Below, one piece after another: positions 1 through 10,583 of a DNA stretch of 64,000 bases. Position 1 is the stretch's first letter. Each line of letters begins with the position of its first letter. Position numbers and translations under genes: made by a program. The stretch is from contig JAHQRK010000021.1 in assembly GCA_019828595.1 (NCBI GenBank), forward strand, positions 620,001 through 684,000, in the 5' to 3' direction. This DNA is from Aphanomyces cochlioides (Eukaryota > Oomycota > Saprolegniomycetes > Saprolegniales > Verrucalvaceae). The notes below the pieces were generated by a model. It was not told where the DNA came from. It searched no databases and saw only the letters and a list, made by a program, of their open reading frames with translations.

Positions 1-52
1 GTACTTCGTCCTCGTCGCCATCATATCCGAGCCTAATCGCGCGTTTCTGTAG
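1..52 (+). other. complete short intron of the gene cut by the left window edge
   Basis: The window begins with gta and reaches ctgtag at 47-52, with a branch-point-like ctaat near 33-37. Length and borders match the other introns in the window. The exon that follows reads openly to a stop at 256-258, so an upstream exon must lie outside the window. Confidence 0.55.
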
Positions 53-258
53 CGGCGAAGCATCAAGCGCGGTACTTTTACGAAATGGGCGAAGTCGACT
101 CGTGCAAAGGTCGATGGGCAGATATCTGGCGCTGTTTTCGCGCCAACCAAATGGACAAAGACAAAGCAACCAAGTATTTGAAGGGCTCCCACTTGGATCC
201 AAACGCGAAGCAGCACGTTGCGTCGGTGTGGACGCTCAAAGAAACTCCAGGATGGTAA
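53..258 (+). CDS. DUF3128/PANTS (EMI1-like) small Cys-motif protein, 3' exon
   Basis: This is the terminal exon of a gene that starts left of the window. After the split codon it reads 67 residues to TAA at 256-258. It contains YFYEMGEVDSCKGRWADIW followed by a CFRANQ motif and ends in WTLKETPGW. The aromatic Y-x-x-G-x-x-x-x-C spacing, the second Cys and the Trp-rich tail resemble the DUF3128 family (human C22orf39/PANTS, yeast EMI1), whose members are small twin-Cys proteins; that assignment is by memory of the family pattern. A start at the internal ATG at 85 would give a 57-residue protein, but the coding frame continues upstream to the intron border. The exact cellular role is not known from the sequence. 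Confidence 0.55.
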
Positions 259-572
259 TATACGCTTTTCTCTATCGATTCTTGGTCTTTTCTCGTCATC
301 ATGACGCTCATATTGCGCAAAATAGCGGCAAGTCGCGGCGCGGACTCGACATCGTCGCGCTTCCTTTCTAGCCGCAGAATTCGAAAAAGAACCTCTATAA
401 TATTATATATAAACTGTTTTCGCCTGATTTTTCATAGTTTTTGAAAAAATGACTAAATTACACAGAGATTTCGTACGAAATTCGATCCCTTTTCAACATT
501 TTTCAACAAAACCCTATGAAAAATGATATTTGTAACTCTACCAATCACGCAGGAACAACGCATTTGGCCCAA
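259..572. other. intergenic spacer, promoter of sec24
   Basis: No ORF with coding character is seen. The spacer is AT-rich with two runs resembling one another around tttttcatag/ttgaaaaa (about 430-460) and tttcaacaaaaccctatgaaaa (about 500-525). A CCAAT box sits at 541-545. Confidence 0.5.
541..545 (+). promoter_or_regulatory. CCAAT box upstream of sec24
   Basis: CCAAT lies 28 bp before the ATG at 573. The same pentamer, in either orientation, recurs close to the start codons of several other genes in this window. Confidence 0.35.
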
Positions 573-3500
573 ATGGCGCAACAAGGTAGGAAGCGCGGCA
601 CTTCAGCGCCCAAGAAATCGATCTAAATGCCGTTATTTAGGCTTTCCTCGCGGTCCTCCGTCGTATAATGGTACGTCTCTTTGAATTCCCCACATCTGAA
701 CGATTTTGTAGCTCCACCTGGAGGCTTTCCACGTATCTTTTGACCTCCAAGATGCGATATACTCAACAAGATCTTCGTAGGCGGCCCTCCTTCTCATCTA
801 CAACATCAACAGCAGCAGCCACAACAACCTCCTCAGGGCCCTTTAGGCGGCGGCGGTGGTGGCTTTCCACCTTCTCAACAGTTTCAACCTCCACCGAGAT
901 CGATCGGCGGCATGCCACAATATCCTCCTCCTGGAGCGCAACAAGCCCCCAGGTCTTTCGGTGGAACTCAGCAAATACCAGGCCCTGGATTGCAACAGAC
1001 CCCACCACCGGGAATGCAACAACCACCACGATCGCTAGGTGGAATGCAACAAATGCCGTCACCTGGAATGCAACAACCTCCACGATCTACAGGAGGATTC
1101 CAGCAGAATCCACCACCGTTTGGACAGCAACAGCAACTCCAACAGCAGCAATATCCGCCTCAAGGACCTCCAGCTCCGGGAGCTTTCGGAGGAGTCCAAG
1201 CACCGCCGCCACAGGGATTTCAAGGCGCTCCTCAACCTTTTCCTCGGGGCCCTCTAGGTACGCAATCATCTAGACCGCATTGGAATCACGTCAAACTTGC
1301 AGGTCCTCAGCAATACCAGCAGTCCGGACCGCCGCCACCGGGTGGTTTGCACCAGAATGCTCCAGGGATTCCACCTCCACAGGGACAACAGTCTCATCTA
1401 ATGCGTCCTCCCGGCAATTTCCAACAAGGACCTCCTGCTGGCTATCCTCAAGGCGGAGCTCCTCCCGCGGGCTATCCACAAGGAAGCGTCGGCGGTCCTC
1501 CTCCTCCAGGCGCTTCTCCTCTTCCTCCCCTACAGCCTAGCAACCCGAATGGTCCGGTTTTCACTCCAGGACCTCCCTTTCATCAACGACCAGATGCAGT
1601 TGGCCCGAATGGGGTCGTTGGCGGCGCTCCTCCAGCCCCCACGCCGAAACCAGCGCCTGCACCGGTCGTTTCCGCGCCACGCATCGATCCAACGCAGATT
1701 CCACGACCTTTGGCGCGCCAAGAAGTCGTCACGTACGTCGCCAAGGGCCCAACGCTCACTCTCCCGCCTCCCGCGACGTCCAAGTACATTTGCATCGACG
1801 AAGGCTGTGCGTCTCCTCGCTTCATCCGCCCGACGCTCAACCACGTGCCTGAATCCAAAGATCTCCTCGGCCAGTCTGCGCTTCCTCTCGCCGCCGTCGT
1901 CTGTCCGCTAGCGAAGCTCCATCCTGGCGAACTTGCCATCCCTCTCGTCGACTTTGGCACGGGCGGACCGCTCCGTTGCTCTCGATGCAAGGCGTACATC
2001 AACTGCTTCACGAAATTCGTCAACGGCGGGCGCTCATTTGCCTGCAACATTTGCGGCATGGAGAACGAAACACCGCGGGAGTACTACTGCGCCGTCGACC
2101 AAATGGGCAAACGCCGCGACGTCCAAGAACGCCCTGAGCTGTCCCGTGGATCCGTCGAATTCCTCGTGCCGCCAGTCTATTCCGTCCGGCCGGCGCAGGA
2201 AGTCATCGTCGTTTTCTGCTTGGACGTCTCTGTCTTTGCCTTCCAGAGCAATCTCGTCGCGTCGATCGTCGCCGCGCTCCCTGCCGCACTCCAGACACTC
2301 CAAGCCACGTCGCCCGCCGCAAAATTCGGCGTCGTCACGTTTGATTCTGCCGTCCATTACTACCGCCTGGACCAGGAACAGATCAGCATGTGCGTCTGTC
2401 CCGACGTCGACGATCCCGCCGCGCCGTTGCCCGCCAACGCGTGGCTGTTACCCGTCCAGAGTCCCAACGCGATGGACAAAATCCACGAACTGCAGGATTT
2501 GATCGTCACGCTGTTTGGCCCCGCGGCGAAGAACCAAGCGGCAAGTGGCGCCGCCGTCACGAGCGTCGTCGACAGCTTACAGGTCTCTGGCGGGCGAATT
2601 TGCCTCTTCCACGCTGGTCCGCCGCGTCTTGGCGTCGGTAAAATCACCAAGGAAGAAGCGGCTTCGTCGTACGGGACGACCAAGGAAGTGGAATTGTACG
2701 TCGGCCGCGGTGGCGTCCATGCGCATTATGAAGAACTGGCGCGGCAGAGCGCGAAATCGTTCATTTCCATCGACGTGTGCAGCGTCGCGAACCCTTACAG
2801 CGACTTGGCAGAGTACGTCGTCGCCTTCTCGTGGCATGGTTGACGCTGTGGTTGTTGTAGAGTGTCTCGCCTGGCGGAGTTGACGGGCGGCTACGTTGTC
2901 CATCTGCCGCAGTTTGAAAAAGACAAACCCGAGCATCTCCAGTACATGACGCGCTTGCTCTCGCACTGGCTCGGCAAGGAGAAAGGCATGGAGGCGGTGC
3001 TCAAAGTCCGCGTGTCGTCGGGATTGCGCGTCGATACGATCTACGGCAGCTTCATGCCGTCCGCGGCCACGGACGACGAAGTCAACATTGCGCTTTTGGA
3101 CCAGGATACGGCCGTCGGTGTTACTTTTGTCCACGATGGACGATTGCAGGGGGAACACATGTACATCCAAGTCGCGCTGCTCTACACGCGCGTCGATGGC
3201 CTTCGAACTGTCCGCGTGCACAACTTGGCCTTGCCGGTACAGTCTCGCGTCGCGTTGGGTCGCTTGACGGTGGCGTTTTTTGCTCTAGGTGGCCAATTTA
3301 GTCACAAATGTCTTCCGCCACGCCGATTTGGACGCGACGTGTGCGATCTGGCAGCGTATGGCGGTCAAAACGATCCGTGACAAGTCGATCATGAGGTACG
3401 AACCGTCTTTTTGGCGGGGAATTGACGGCATGGCGGCGTTTATTCCAGTGGAAATGGCCAAGCAGTCAAGGAACGCTTGATGGACGACTGCGTCCAAGTC

Positions 3501-4205
3501 CTGACGAACTACCGCAAGCACTGCGCGACCAACAGCTCATCAGGACAATTGATCCTCCCGGAATCGTTGAAACTCCTGCCGCTGTACACGCTCGCGTCGT
3601 TGAAATCGCGGCCGCTCCGGAACAACTTGACAGGCCAGCAAGCCCGCGGTATCATTGACGTCCGCGCCGACGAGCGCGTGATGCTCTTGGCATGCCTCAA
3701 CACATTTCCAGTCGAACATGCCGTCTCAGCGGTCTATCCCAAGATGTACGCGCTCCATGACTTGACGGAAGACGTCGGGACGCTCGACGCCAAGGGCGAG
3801 ATGATTTTGCCCACGCCGCTCCCTCCGACGGCCGAGAAACTCGAAGAGAATGGCCTCTTCCTCGTCCACGCATCGACCTTCTTGTACTTGTTCATCGGCG
3901 CCAAGACCAACCCGACGCTGCTGGAAGAAGTCTTTGGCCTCTCGCACATTGACACGTCGGAGCAGAGCGTCAACTTGGTCGGGCCAGGCGACCAGACGGG
4001 CGTCTTGCGCCAGCAGATCCAAGCCGTCGTGGCGCACCTTCAGATGCAAAGCCCCGTCCCCGTGCCGCTGGAAATCATGACGAAGAGCGACTGGCGGAGC
4101 AATCGCTTCCTCTCGGCGCTCGTCGAAGATCGCACGCGCAATGAAGTCTCGTACGTCGAATTTCTCTGCCAAGTGCACAAGAAGATCCAATACAAAATGA
4201 TGTAA
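573..4205 (+). CDS. SEC24: COPII coat cargo-adaptor subunit Sec24
   Basis: Sec24 pairs with Sec23 on the ER membrane and selects cargo for COPII vesicles. Seven exons: 573-585, 641-670, 712-732, 781-2812, 2861-3236, 3289-3395 and 3449-4205 (3,336 nt, 1,111 aa). The introns are 41-55 nt with gtag/gtac starts and tag/cag ends. Residues 1 to about 400 are a Pro/Gln/Gly-rich disordered arm, usual in Sec24. A zinc finger follows at about 420-450 (C-x2-C at RCSRC, C-x2-C at CNIC). The trunk begins near PVYSVRPAQEVIVVFCLDVS; the beta-sandwich, helical and gelsolin-like parts follow. The start at 573 is supported because the two tiny exons after it restore one frame of MAQQGFPRGPP type. The family is certain. 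Which Sec24 paralogue class it belongs to is not resolved. Confidence 0.95.
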
Positions 4206-4932
4206 GCAGCTCCTCCCGCCATCGTCGTTCCTTAAACTAAACATCAATCCAAAGCTCTCTCTCTCTCCTGCCGTCGTCGTCGTCGCTGCTCTCTCGCTAG
4301 ATCGTCGTGGAAGGAGCGTGGAAGAAGAGGTCCAAGGGGGGAACTCCTGGGGGGAAAGAGGGGGGAGAGATAGAAGGCGTGACACATCCAAGGGGAAGCG
4401 ATGACGCTGGAAAGATGGAATACGTTCAGCGACCGTCGCCGTGCTTGCTGTGGTCGTTGCACGTGCGCGATATCACAGCAAGGCGGCGCTATCGAATGAT
4501 ATCCTTGGCACATTAAAGACGGCATGAGAGTCAGAAGGACGACGCACAAGAAGACTTGAAGGGGGAACTCTCGAGGCGGATTATTCCGTAAAAAAATCCA
4601 CTAGGGAACCCAATTTACCCGCTCCCATGCTTGGATTTCACGCCAGCAAGCTTGGATTCGTTGAGGCGGTTGGTGATTGATCCGAGGGGACAGCCAGGGA
4701 GGCAGCCAGTAGCTGGTGTCGTCCGGTGCTCGTTGCGGTCGTCATGTTGCGACGTCGAGTTCAAAGATGTGGTCGGCTTGTGCGAAAAAAAAAAATCGAG
4801 AAAAAAAGAATGAAAATCGACAGTCTGTATGAAAATGGAATGCAATTTGGATTAAATAATTGTTTTTTTGGTCAAAAGGCCACTGGAATGTTCGTGGACT
4901 GTTCGTCGAATGTTCTCTATTCTTATTGTAAA
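4206..4932. other. spacer between convergent genes
   Basis: This separates the stop of sec24 (+) from the stop of the START-domain gene (-). It holds a CT-rich microsatellite (about 4255-4300), a purine-rich run (about 4330-4370) and poly-A tracts near 4785-4810. No supported gene was seen. Confidence 0.5.
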
Positions 4933-6480
4933 TTACGACCACTTCAAGACAGCATTGCGGAGAGACGTGGTTTCCCACTGCGGCGCGGCGCTTCGGTTCG
5001 ACACGAGGACGTCCGATCCGACACGGAACGAATAGACGCAGCTTAGACTGAGTCGTTCTTCCATCTTGGTCGGCATTTCCATAAAATCCTCGTCGGTCGT
5101 GAACTCGTCGACGTTCGTGTCTTCCGACGAACTTTCACGCCGAAAGGGCAGCGGGGGGTGCGATTCCGTCACGGGAGGCTGCAAGTGTACCACAGGAGGT
5201 GGTGAGTCAGGTGTGGTCATGCTGGTAGTCACGTCGATTTGAGTCTGCCTTCGGTACGATCGGTTGTGACTGGGTTTGTTGAGGGGGATTTCATACTGCG
5301 CGTTCTTGGACTTCTTGGGGGGATCCAAGTTGTGCAAGTCGAGTTGGACATAGGAAGGCTGCCTGCGGTCTTCCTTGAGATTCTTCTTCTTCTTGAGATG
5401 GTGTTGGAATTGATGATGACTGTGGACGTGGTTTTGGGGCGTGCGCGGCGTCAATGCGCCGCCTGAATAACTTGATTGACGCATGTATTCGTGTGACGAT
5501 CGACCAATCGAGTGCGAATAACTGTTGGAGCCGCCCCCCATACTGTGGAGACCAAAGCAGCATAGCCGGCATTGCGTGTTGGTCATGATGCATTTCTTGC
5601 AGACGGTTCCACCGCACGTCTGACATTGATCCTTGGAGCTGAAGATTGTAAACTTCTTGAGGCACGATGAGCACGAATTCGTTTTGTCAGCAGCGCGCGG
5701 CGTTGGGACATAGTGATGGTTGTCGAAATTCATGTCGTATGTGTCGTTGTGGAGCGCCGCATAGAGAAACGCGACGGAACCCGCTTGACGCTTCATAAAC
5801 GCACGGCAAAAGAGGTAAGGCATGTTGCCGTTCAAGTCGGCATGGACGACGTGCGTGACTTGGACCATGTCGGGTTGATTCGGCATTTCCATGAAGACAT
5901 ATCCCGTTCGAGCGACTGTCGCGCGGACCAATCCATGCGACTTTTCCAGCGACGGAAACCACGGAAGTCGAATGCTCGTGTAGACGCATGCCCAGCCTCG
6001 CACACCGTTGATTTCAAACTCGTCATGACATTCGAGAAGACACACGTCGCGGTTCTTGAAGAAGGTCGGGCTCTTCAGCGACATCCATTGAATTCCGACG
6101 TAGTGATATGGGTTTTCTTGACTGGGTTCTTGTACAGTCAGCAGCGACGACGCGTCAACCACTTCTTTCACAAGGATGCGCGCATGGTTGAGGTAATCCG
6201 CCTGGTGGTCAACGTGAAACCTGGCTGAGATGTCATCAAGCGAGCCTCGTATTTGATTCACGCCGCAGTAAATGCTATCGTCCGTGACCGATTCAAGTCC
6301 CGAGTAGAGTTTGGCGCCATTCGAGAGCGACGCCGAGAGGGTCCATTTGATCGGTCCGCCGACTAAACAGGCATTCATGATGAGTTCCGTGAGCGACTTA
6401 TGCGCGGATTCCACGAGCGCGACGTGATCTCCGTAATGCAGCGGCGGCACATCCACGAACGACGATGGATTGAGCGGCAT
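4933..6480 (-). CDS. START-domain protein with degenerate FYVE-like zinc finger
   Basis: An uninterrupted 515-residue frame. Residues about 20-230 look like a START lipid-binding domain: alternating hydrophobic strands, a W-x-S-L-K-S-P and a DVCLLECHDEFEI segment, then RATVARTGYVFMEM. A Cys-pair zinc finger follows at about 275-320 with pairs CSSC, CQTC, CKKC and CRLC. This is the FYVE layout, but the basic RRHHCR signature is missing, so PI3P binding is doubtful. The C-terminal 180 residues are Ser/His/Lys-rich and probably disordered. START+FYVE proteins are a very large family in oomycetes; the lipid ligand is unknown. The ATG at 6480 is the first in frame, and no intron is needed. Confidence 0.8.
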   Translation of the reverse strand: MPLNPSSFVDVPPLHYGDHVALVESAHKSLTELIMNACLVGGPIKWTLSASLSNGAKLYSGLESVTDDSIYCGVNQIRGSLDDISARFHVDHQADYLNHARILVKEVVDASSLLTVQEPSQENPYHYVGIQWMSLKSPTFFKNRDVCLLECHDEFEINGVRGWACVYTSIRLPWFPSLEKSHGLVRATVARTGYVFMEMPNQPDMVQVTHVVHADLNGNMPYLFCRAFMKRQAGSVAFLYAALHNDTYDMNFDNHHYVPTPRAADKTNSCSSCLKKFTIFSSKDQCQTCGGTVCKKCIMTNTQCRLCCFGLHSMGGGSNSYSHSIGRSSHEYMRQSSYSGGALTPRTPQNHVHSHHQFQHHLKKKKNLKEDRRQPSYVQLDLHNLDPPKKSKNAQYEIPLNKPSHNRSYRRQTQIDVTTSMTTPDSPPPVVHLQPPVTESHPPLPFRRESSSEDTNVDEFTTDEDFMEMPTKMEERLSLSCVYSFRVGSDVLVSNRSAAPQWETTSLRNAVLKWS

Positions 6481-6910
6481 GGGAGCAAATGGAGAAGTGG
6501 CGTAGAACTCGCTCCACTAAGTTGCAACACGTTTGGCGAAATTTCATGTCACATACAAATTTCAAGTAAAGAGGGACGCGGGGACGGTCGACATATGGAG
6601 CTCAGGTTCATGGCACAGAGAAATTCCATTATGTTAGGGGTGCCTCACCCATCACGATACAGTTTGCCATGTCCAAGTGCAACAAGATTAAAACGACTAC
6701 AGTTCATGCCGATCGGGACGATTCAACAACATTGAGTTCATCGCCATGCACGGCGGTGTCGAGAGAGAGCGTCCACGGACAGGCGAGATTGCATGGCGCG
6801 GCGTAGAAAGGCCAGAATCAGTGCTACACTATGAGATTCAGTGATGAGAAATTTCCTAAGATAGAAATAATCTGAGTGATTTTCTCCGTTAAAACCCCAT
6901 AACCAACAAC
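6481..6910. other. upstream region of the START gene and tRNA flank
   Basis: No coding signal is seen. The stretch should hold the promoter of the (-) START-domain gene and 5' flank of the tRNA. Confidence 0.45.
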
Positions 6911-6991
6911 GTCAGCTTGGCCGAGCGGTTAAGGCGTTAGCCTGCTAAGTTAATGGGGCAACCCGCGTGAGTTCGAATCTCACAGCTGACG
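6911..6991 (+). tRNA. tRNA-Ser (anticodon GCU)
   Basis: A full class II cloverleaf is visible. The acceptor stem GTCAGCT (6911-6917) pairs with AGCTGAC (6984-6990). A D-arm with GCCGAGC follows, then the anticodon loop CTGCTAA with GCT, a long variable arm (TGGGGCAACCCGC region), and the T-arm GTGAG-TTCGAAT-CTCAC. The long variable arm and anticodon identify serine decoding AGC/AGT. No intron is present. A T5 run at 6996-7000 serves as the Pol III terminator. Confidence 0.97.
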
Positions 6992-6995
6992 ATTC

Positions 6996-7000
6996 TTTTT
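6996..7000 (+). terminator. RNA polymerase III T-run after tRNA-Ser
   Basis: Five T residues start 4 nt after the discriminator base, the usual Pol III stop. Confidence 0.75.
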
Positions 7001-8765
7001 CCATACAAACTTTCATATAAACGCCATCAAACGAGACTAACTTTTATACTTTTTTTATCTTACAAGGGAGGATAAGAGCATAAGAGAAGAAACGGAAAAA
7101 GAGACAAAGGAGAGAGGAATTTAGAGCATAAGAACGTCTTGAGGTGGCGGAGACGAGGGAGCTTGTGTGTGTTCGGGTTTATCCATTGAATTTGTAAAAT
7201 CGCGACGTCCTCAACATGGATTGCATGCATCGGTTCTTTTTTTCCGTGCCAGCGGCGACGAAACCACATTGCTCACGCTCGTGAAGCAATGCCACGAGCG
7301 GGAAGCAACCCCGTGGTGGGTCTTTTCGCCGCGATTACATCACGCTTGATTGTGTCGTTACTGTCTACGTACACTCTTGGGACATATCACAGCGAGCGAT
7401 CATTTCGCCTTGGAGAGGCGCGTCGTGCCGACGACGACACGTTCTCCTCACATATTCTGAGTTCTCCATCACGGGCAACGAGGATTCCAAGTTGCTCTCT
7501 TGATGGAGAGCCAGCTCGGTCGTGAATTGTTGACACAAAGGTGACAAGACGGTCACTTCATGTCGAGCATCGGAAGAATGCAAGAAGATTCGTGGAAAGT
7601 TCTTTGCAAATGCTTGGGCCGCTCGCTGGATTTGCATTACACCGCGTGGGGCGAAGAATCGGTGAACACGGCGCGAGCGACGATGTCCGTCCACCATGTG
7701 TCCCCATTAGCTACGAAACACTTGTCACGGCCGCTGGTGCGCTGGACGCTCGATCCAATGCGCCCAAGCAGTAGCGACTTGGTGAAAGTTCCGACGAGGA
7801 TTGGATGCATGATGAGGACTGCTCTCCCCTTCTCTACGCTACTAGTACATGGATGCTCCCCTTCGTGAATCAGAGACGCAAGTCGTGTCCAAGCAGATGG
7901 TCCTTCCATGCTTTCGTTCCCCTCTTGGATGTATTTCGTTTCCAGCCTCACAACGTCCCAGCGGGTCGCGCAGGATGAGCCAACTCGTTAAAAGCTCATA
8001 GCGGGTCTTGTGAGATGACAAGATGCGACTGGATGCGGCGAGACTGGCGGCTATGAAGATGGAAAACCACGTTGAAAGTCAGTACATGCATGATGGGTAA
8101 TGGGAGCGCACTGGTGCCACACACGCTTCTGTCCTGCGATGGCATTCACGACTGTCCAGTGGCTGCGGGGGATGGAATGGCCCCATGGAGAGAATCTCTG
8201 GAGTTGCGTTGATTTGTGGCCACACGACTGAAAATCGTCCGTTCAAAGCGACAACGAACCCAACGCGACGGACGTTCTATCAATGGATGTCCTTCCATCA
8301 GGCCATGTCGGGCGTCAAGCATGCCGGGGCAAGCCTGACGAGCCATCGCGCTGACAGGTACACGGCTCTGGCGGTAGATGAGCAAACGTTCGGATGGGAT
8401 TCTTCCACCAGCAACCTCTTCAATCCACCGTTTGAATGGATGCAGTGGTGTTGTGTGCAGCCATGTGGAGGGAACGCCGTCACTGGCTTTAATCAAGAAC
8501 TCACGACGTCAGAATCTCATCGCAGGGCTTTCAGAGCGTGGAAATGACAAGATGAGGAGTTCCGTACATGGGATGGATAATGGGAGCGCGGCGGAGCCAC
8601 TGCGATGGTAGTAGGGACTTGTTTCTACTTGGGTTCATTCGGTTCTTCCCATGGGGTACCCGCGCGGCTCCTCGTGACATCCTTCAGACCTCCATGGCGC
8701 TCTGGTCGCGGAGGAAGAGCTTACGATGGACGATGATTCGATTTACGATTAGAGAACGCGAGGAG
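7001..8765. other. accessory spacer with decayed, partly duplicated DNA
   Basis: Only short overlapping frames occur on both strands, and none has a recognisable family. A (-) frame at 7637-7951 and another at 7365-7697 look compositionally protein-like but are offset against each other, as in a decayed gene. Parts of 7990-8130 resemble 8515-8600: both hold atgacaagatg and then gtacatg...taatgggagcgc. This suggests an old duplication. Confidence 0.4.
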
Positions 8766-9240
8766 CTAAGCTTTGAGAGTCTTGCTATCGTTGGTTGGAG
8801 TAACGACGACGGCCGTGGCGACGTAAGCGCTCTCGTCGACAAGGCCGTCGTCGTGAGTAGTCGCAGGAGTGAAGACAGCGAGTTGAAGGAGAGCTACGCA
8901 GCATTGGCTCAATGCTGCAAAGTATAAGAAAATAGTCGCAGCATCCACACCGCCGACTCATGCAAATGGCGGCTGACAAGAGGAGGACAGCGACGAAACT
9001 ATCGAGCGCGAGTTGAGATTGTCGGGTGAATGACACGCTCTTCAAGTGCATGACAATGTAGATGTACTCAAGCGTGTACGCCACGGCGACAAAGCTCTTC
9101 AAAGTCACCGACAGCAACGCCAGTCGCACAAGCGCTGCAGCCGAACGCGACGAGGGAGAAGAGGGCGATCGCTCTTGCGGGCAATCAGGATCGTCTTGGG
9201 AGGGTTCGCGGTCAAAGCTGACAAGGGAGACATGGTGCAA
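8766..9240 (-). CDS. possible small multi-pass membrane protein (uncertain gene model)
   Basis: The (-) frame 8785-9240 encodes two strong hydrophobic helices, around ALVRLALLSVTLKSFVAV...YIYIVM and LALDSFVAVLLLSAAICM. An overlapping second frame (8766-8948) adds a third, FLYFAALSQCCVALLQLAVF, and a soluble tail ending at 8766. A short intron or a frameshift near 8915-8955 would join them, giving a MARVEL-like four-helix layout if an upstream exon supplies the first helix. No clean ATG or first exon was found. This could equally be a decayed gene. Confidence 0.3.
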
Positions 9241-9502
9241 GATGGAGAATGCAACTTTCAGGAGAGAGTCCTAGTACTGTACGACGGACAAGCAAGAGAA
9301 CTCCAGGGCTCTCAACCGCATCCTCCAAGTTGGACAGTCATGTCCATGACATGGAATGTGCGGCTGGGAAGAGTCGTAACCACGATCAACATTGCGGGAA
9401 GAGTGATGGGAGTTCGCCATTGGAGTTCATGAACTCGTGTCTACGTACCACGCGCATGATACAGTGACCGCTTGTCTTGACGAAACGTAAATGAAATGAT
9501 AC

Positions 9503-9991
9503 ATGGAAGTCTCGGGAGATCCATACTCTCTTGAAGGAGGATGCCGTCGATCACACCCTCAAAAGATCGTCTTGTGGAGTGCGTATAACACGACTTTAGA
9601 GAACGCCGAAACCCTGCGCCTCTGGGATCATGTCAAAGACAATCACAAAGGTCGAAAATGCGATTGCAACCCTCCCGAATATGATCTGGCAAAAAGTGCA
9701 TGCGAAGTAATTGCCCAGATCAATGGATACCTGAAGAAGAATGGAATGCATTATGGCTTTCTCACAACGTGGAATTACTGGTGGTTCCTGAAATCGGACG
9801 GAGCAAACACACTTTCAATCTCAAAATATTATCAACGCGGGCGAATGCTTCTTAAAGTAAACGAAGATCCCTCAACGAAACCATCAGCCCAGACGACAAC
9901 GCCGGCCGAAACAGAATCGGAGAAACGTAAACAAAACGACGGCCCGCCATCTTCTCAACCAGCGAAGAAGTCAAAGCGTAGTTCATCTTAA
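9503..9991 (+). CDS. fragment of a Crinkler-kinase-type N-terminal domain
   Basis: An intact 162-residue frame. Its core (residues about 20-125) is clearly related to the (-) pseudogene at 10584-12170. Both share a W-x5-L-x-x-A/G stretch, a C-x-C motif, an A-x-E-V-I-x-x-I/M segment and then YGFLTTW-x-x-WWFL-x-x-DG. That signature is common in oomycete and fungal Crinkler (CRN) proteins, between a nuclease-like domain and a protein kinase domain. Here the kinase part is absent: the frame ends in a Lys/Ser tail with KKSKR, which could act as a nuclear signal. Neither a signal peptide nor the LFLAK-type CRN header is visible. It may be a truncated copy rather than a working gene. Confidence 0.45.
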   Translation: MEVSGDPYSLEGGCRRSHPQKIVLWSAYNTTLENAETLRLWDHVKDNHKGRKCDCNPPEYDLAKSACEVIAQINGYLKKNGMHYGFLTTWNYWWFLKSDGANTLSISKYYQRGRMLLKVNEDPSTKPSAQTTTPAETESEKRKQNDGPPSSQPAKKSKRSSS

Positions 9992-10583
9992 ATCGATACA
10001 TTTTGTTCTTTGTTACGAATTTTGCTGATTGCAGTGTAATAGACCCAATAATCAAAAGCAAGAGGTTCATTCCAATAGGAATCAACGAAAGACTCGATGG
10101 TCTTTTGCTTCACGGTTAGAGCAGTAAATTACGACTTCTTCGATAAACGAGCTTGCTTGTCGTTGCCCAGTTAGAAGAACTAAGGTGAGTGAGTACCCAT
10201 GACTGAATCACCGTGTTTTTGATGTTAGCGTTGCTTTCAGTCGCCACCTCGACACAATGCAATTTCAAGTCAAGTTGTCTTACTTCTAGCTTGATTGTTT
10301 AAGGTCGATAGAGCATGCATTGATCTAAGTGATGCTCGTTTTGGTGTATGGAGTAACTCAATTCCAAAGGTACCCTACTCTCCCACACACTGATGGCAGA
10401 GGATTTTTACAAATCTAATGGTCGCTAGTATGCTAATCAACCGAATGAAAACACAAAATCGACAACATTGTATTCCTTTCAGCAATATCAATCCTTCCAT
10501 CTCTCATCACACAAACCAACGTATTTCATCGCTCTGGGGATGTTCTCCAAAGATGAGTCAATACTCGAGAGTATTCAAACACT
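9992..10583. other. spacer between two Crinkler-like fragments
   Basis: AT-rich; no coding frame is supported. It lies between the tail-to-tail related fragments at 9503-9991 (+) and 10584-12170 (-). Confidence 0.4.

Noticed and set aside
912..2843. SEC24 starting at the ATG at 912 and ending at 2843
   Set aside because: Three upstream mini-exons extend the same frame to an ATG at 573, and a 48-nt intron at 2813 removes the apparent stop.
2577..3221. 214-residue (-) frame opposite SEC24
   Set aside because: An antisense shadow of conserved Sec24 exons with GC-rich third positions. It has no independent support.
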